From positions 1-8,878 of the forward strand of contig JAQSWE010000091.1 of NCBI GenBank assembly GCA_029266795.1: a stretch of DNA of 8,878 bases, given 5' to 3'. The stretch is from Alphaproteobacteria bacterium (GTDB lineage Bacteria; Pseudomonadota; Alphaproteobacteria; Micavibrionales; UBA2020). Made by a program: the position numbers and the translations under genes. Below the pieces are notes generated by a model. The model was given only the letters and a program-made list of their open reading frames with translations, was not told the origin of the DNA and searched no databases. Positions 7,202-8,878 of this stretch are shown one piece after another. Position 1 is the stretch's first letter. Each line of letters starts with the position of its first letter.

Positions 7202-8369
7202 TATTCTTAACGATCCGTTTGTTGTCACCTATGTCATGCCGGTGTTGCTGATCGCCGGCAAGATCGGCCTGTTCGTTGGCCCGCTGATTATCGCGATGGC
7301 ATACCTGACCTATGCGGAACGCAAGGTTCTGGCCGCTATGCAAATGCGCCAAGGCCCGATGATGGTGGGTCCCTTCGGCCTACTGCAGCCGATCGCCGAC
7401 GGCTTGAAACTGCTCGGCAAGGAAACGATCATTCCCTCCGGCGCGAACCGCGGCGTGTTCGTAATGGCGCCGATGCTAACCTTCATGCTCAGCCTTGTGG
7501 CTTGGGCGGTAATCCCTGTCAATGCAGGCTGGGTGATTGCGGATATCAACGTGGGTGTGCTGTACCTGTTCGCGATTTCGTCGCTGGGTGTTTACGGGAT
7601 CCTGATGGCGGGCTGGGCGTCGAACTCGCGCTATGCCTTCCTCGGCGGTCTGCGTTCTGCCGCGCAGATGGTTTCGTATGAAGTCTCGATGGGCTTCGTG
7701 ATCGTGGCTGTGCTGCTGACGACGGGTTCCCTCAACCTGACCGCACTTGTGGACGCAGAGCGTCCTTTCTGGGTGACGCTGCTGTTGTTCCCGATGTTCA
7801 TTATCTTCGTCATTTCGGCGCTGGCCGAAACCAACCGCGCGCCGTTTGACCTGCCGGAAGGCGAGTCCGAACTTGTCGGCGGTTATAACGTCGAATATTC
7901 CTCCATGACCTTCGCCCTGTTCTTCCTTGGCGAATACATGAACATGATCCTGATGAGCGGGATGACGACAGTGCTGTTCCTTGGCGGCTGGCATCCGCCC
8001 TTCGACATCGAATTCCTCAGCATTATCCCCGGCTTTATCTGGTTCGCGCTGAAGGTGTCGTTCGTGCTGTTCGTGTTCATCTGGACGCGCGCTACTCTTC
8101 CGCGCTTCCGTTATGACCAGCTGATGCGCCTTGGCTGGAAAATCTTCCTGCCTTTCACGCTGCTCTGGGTGGTGCTGATCGCGGGCGTGCTTCTTTATAA
8201 TAAAGCGCTGCCCGGCATGGAGAATGCGGCGGTTGCTTCTCCTGTTGCCGTCAGCGCTCCTGCGGCATCTGAAACAGTACCGCAAGGAACCGTGACGATC
8301 GAAACCGCCGCGCCAGAGGCTGCACCCGCTGCCACCGAAGAAGCGCCGAAAGCGGAGGAGAAAGAATAA
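7194..8369 (+). CDS. nuoH: NADH-quinone oxidoreductase subunit H (ND1 homologue) with a C-terminal extension
   Basis: Membrane subunit that anchors the Q module and forms the mouth of the quinone tunnel and the start of the proton path. The hydrophobic core (residues 1 to about 340) should hold eight membrane helices and shows the family motifs AYLTYAERKVLAAMQMRQGP (36-55), GWASNSRYAFLGGLRSAAQM (140-159), the Q-site loop AETNRAPFDLPEGESELVGG (211-230) followed by YNVEYSS, and WTRATLPRFRYDQLM (297-311). The usual alphaproteobacterial length is about 340-350; this one is 391. The extra 50 or so residues (about 341-391) are rich in Ala, Pro, Val and Glu and look disordered; by family topology they would face the periplasm. 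The ATG lies inside the end of nuoG with only a weak GGG upstream, suggesting coupling. The stop shares one base with the nuoI ATG. Confidence 0.97.
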   Translation: MDNILNDPFVVTYVMPVLLIAGKIGLFVGPLIIAMAYLTYAERKVLAAMQMRQGPMMVGPFGLLQPIADGLKLLGKETIIPSGANRGVFVMAPMLTFMLSLVAWAVIPVNAGWVIADINVGVLYLFAISSLGVYGILMAGWASNSRYAFLGGLRSAAQMVSYEVSMGFVIVAVLLTTGSLNLTALVDAERPFWVTLLLFPMFIIFVISALAETNRAPFDLPEGESELVGGYNVEYSSMTFALFFLGEYMNMILMSGMTTVLFLGGWHPPFDIEFLSIIPGFIWFALKVSFVLFVFIWTRATLPRFRYDQLMRLGWKIFLPFTLLWVVLIAGVLLYNKALPGMENAAVASPVAVSAPAASETVPQGTVTIETAAPEAAPAATEEAPKAEEKE

Positions 8370-8857
8370 TGTCGTTCCTCTCGAAAACAGCTAACTCATT
8401 CCTGCTGGTAGAAATTGTGAAGGGCTTTGCCCTTACTTTCAGCTATATCTTCCGGCCCAAGGTCACGCTGAACTACCCCTTCGAAAAAGGGCCGATCAGC
8501 CCGCGCTTCCGCGGCGAACATGCGCTGCGTCGCTACCCGAACGGCGAAGAACGCTGCATCGCATGCAAATTGTGCGAGGCCATTTGCCCTGCGCTGGCGA
8601 TCACCATCGAGGCGGAGCCCCGCGACGACGGCAGCCGCCGCACGACGCGCTATGATATCGACATGACGAAATGCATCTATTGCGGCTTGTGCCAGGAAGC
8701 ATGCCCGGTCGATGCCATCGTCGAAGGCCCCAATTTCGAATACGCGACCGAAACGCGCGAGGAGCTTTACTACAACAAGGAAAAGCTGCTGGCGAATGGC
8801 GACCGTTGGGAAGCGCAGCTTGCCGCGAATATCGAGGCCGACGCGCCCTACAGATAA
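8369..8857 (+). CDS. nuoI: NADH-quinone oxidoreductase subunit I (23 kDa, TYKY homologue)
   Basis: Q-module ferredoxin-like subunit that carries [4Fe-4S] clusters N6a and N6b, linking NuoG to N2 in NuoB. The 162-residue product has two complete CxxCxxCxxxCP motifs: Cys63, Cys66, Cys69 and Cys73 (CIACKLCEAICP), and Cys102, Cys105, Cys108 and Cys112 (CIYCGLCQEACP). The N-terminal amphipathic stretch FLLVEIVKGFALTFSYIF (about 11-28) followed by VTLNYPFEKGPISPRFRGEH is typical of the membrane-contacting end of alphaproteobacterial NuoI. The C-terminus ETREELYYNKEKLLANGDRW is also characteristic. The ATG at 8369 shares a base with the nuoH stop and has a strong GGAGG at 8354-8358, encoded inside the nuoH tail. 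Confidence 0.98.
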   Translation: MSFLSKTANSFLLVEIVKGFALTFSYIFRPKVTLNYPFEKGPISPRFRGEHALRRYPNGEERCIACKLCEAICPALAITIEAEPRDDGSRRTTRYDIDMTKCIYCGLCQEACPVDAIVEGPNFEYATETREELYYNKEKLLANGDRWEAQLAANIEADAPYR

Positions 8858-8868
8858 GGAACCGAGAG

Positions 8869-8878
8869 ATGATTGAGG
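8869..8878 (+). CDS. nuoJ: Start of the next gene, probably nuoJ (partial, cut by the window end)
   Basis: An ATG 11 nt after the nuoI stop reads Met-Ile-Glu before the window ends. AAGGA at 8856-8860, overlapping the nuoI stop, lies 8 nt upstream and makes a good ribosome site. Alphaproteobacterial nuo operons normally continue with nuoJ here. Three codons cannot prove identity, so the name rests on gene order. Confidence 0.6.

Noticed and set aside
7476..8285. Antisense open frame (269 codons) opposite nuoH
   Set aside because: The His/Arg/Gln-rich translation is what the complement of a membrane-protein gene gives; no motif or ribosome site supports it.

Overview
The window is a stretch of a nuo operon, encoding the proton-pumping NADH:quinone oxidoreductase (respiratory complex I), read entirely from the + strand. 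In order it holds nuoA, nuoB, nuoC, nuoD, nuoE, nuoF, a small SRPBCC/START-like gene that is not a complex I subunit, nuoG, nuoH, nuoI, and the first codons of what is probably nuoJ. The organism looks like an alphaproteobacterium. The nuoC and nuoD genes are separate rather than fused, NuoB, NuoD and NuoI are of the mitochondrial/alphaproteobacterial type, NuoG lacks the extra N7 iron-sulfur cluster, and rows counted by hand are about 54-60% G+C. The genus cannot be fixed from this sequence alone.

Layout: the window opens just before nuoA (GTG start, good Shine-Dalgarno), so the operon promoter is probably further upstream. nuoA and nuoB are 3 nt apart. From nuoB to nuoI every junction overlaps (1 nt, 4 nt or 8 nt), and nuoI is 11 nt from the putative nuoJ start. 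There is no intergenic room for an internal promoter or terminator, so the block reads as one translationally coupled transcript. No RNA genes, mobile elements, CRISPR arrays or notable repeats were seen. No non-coding stretch exceeds 38 nt.

How the genes work together: NuoE, NuoF and NuoG form the NADH-oxidising N module (FMN, NADH site and most Fe-S clusters). NuoB, NuoC, NuoD and NuoI form the Q module that passes electrons through N6a, N6b and N2 to quinone. NuoA and NuoH are membrane subunits that close the quinone chamber and start the proton-transfer path. The antiporter-like subunits (NuoJ-N) are expected downstream.

The two points that stand out are the SRPBCC-domain gene, locked by overlaps between nuoF and nuoG in the N-module block, and an Ala/Pro/Glu-rich C-terminal tail of about 50 residues on NuoH. 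The rest is a conventional complex I operon.
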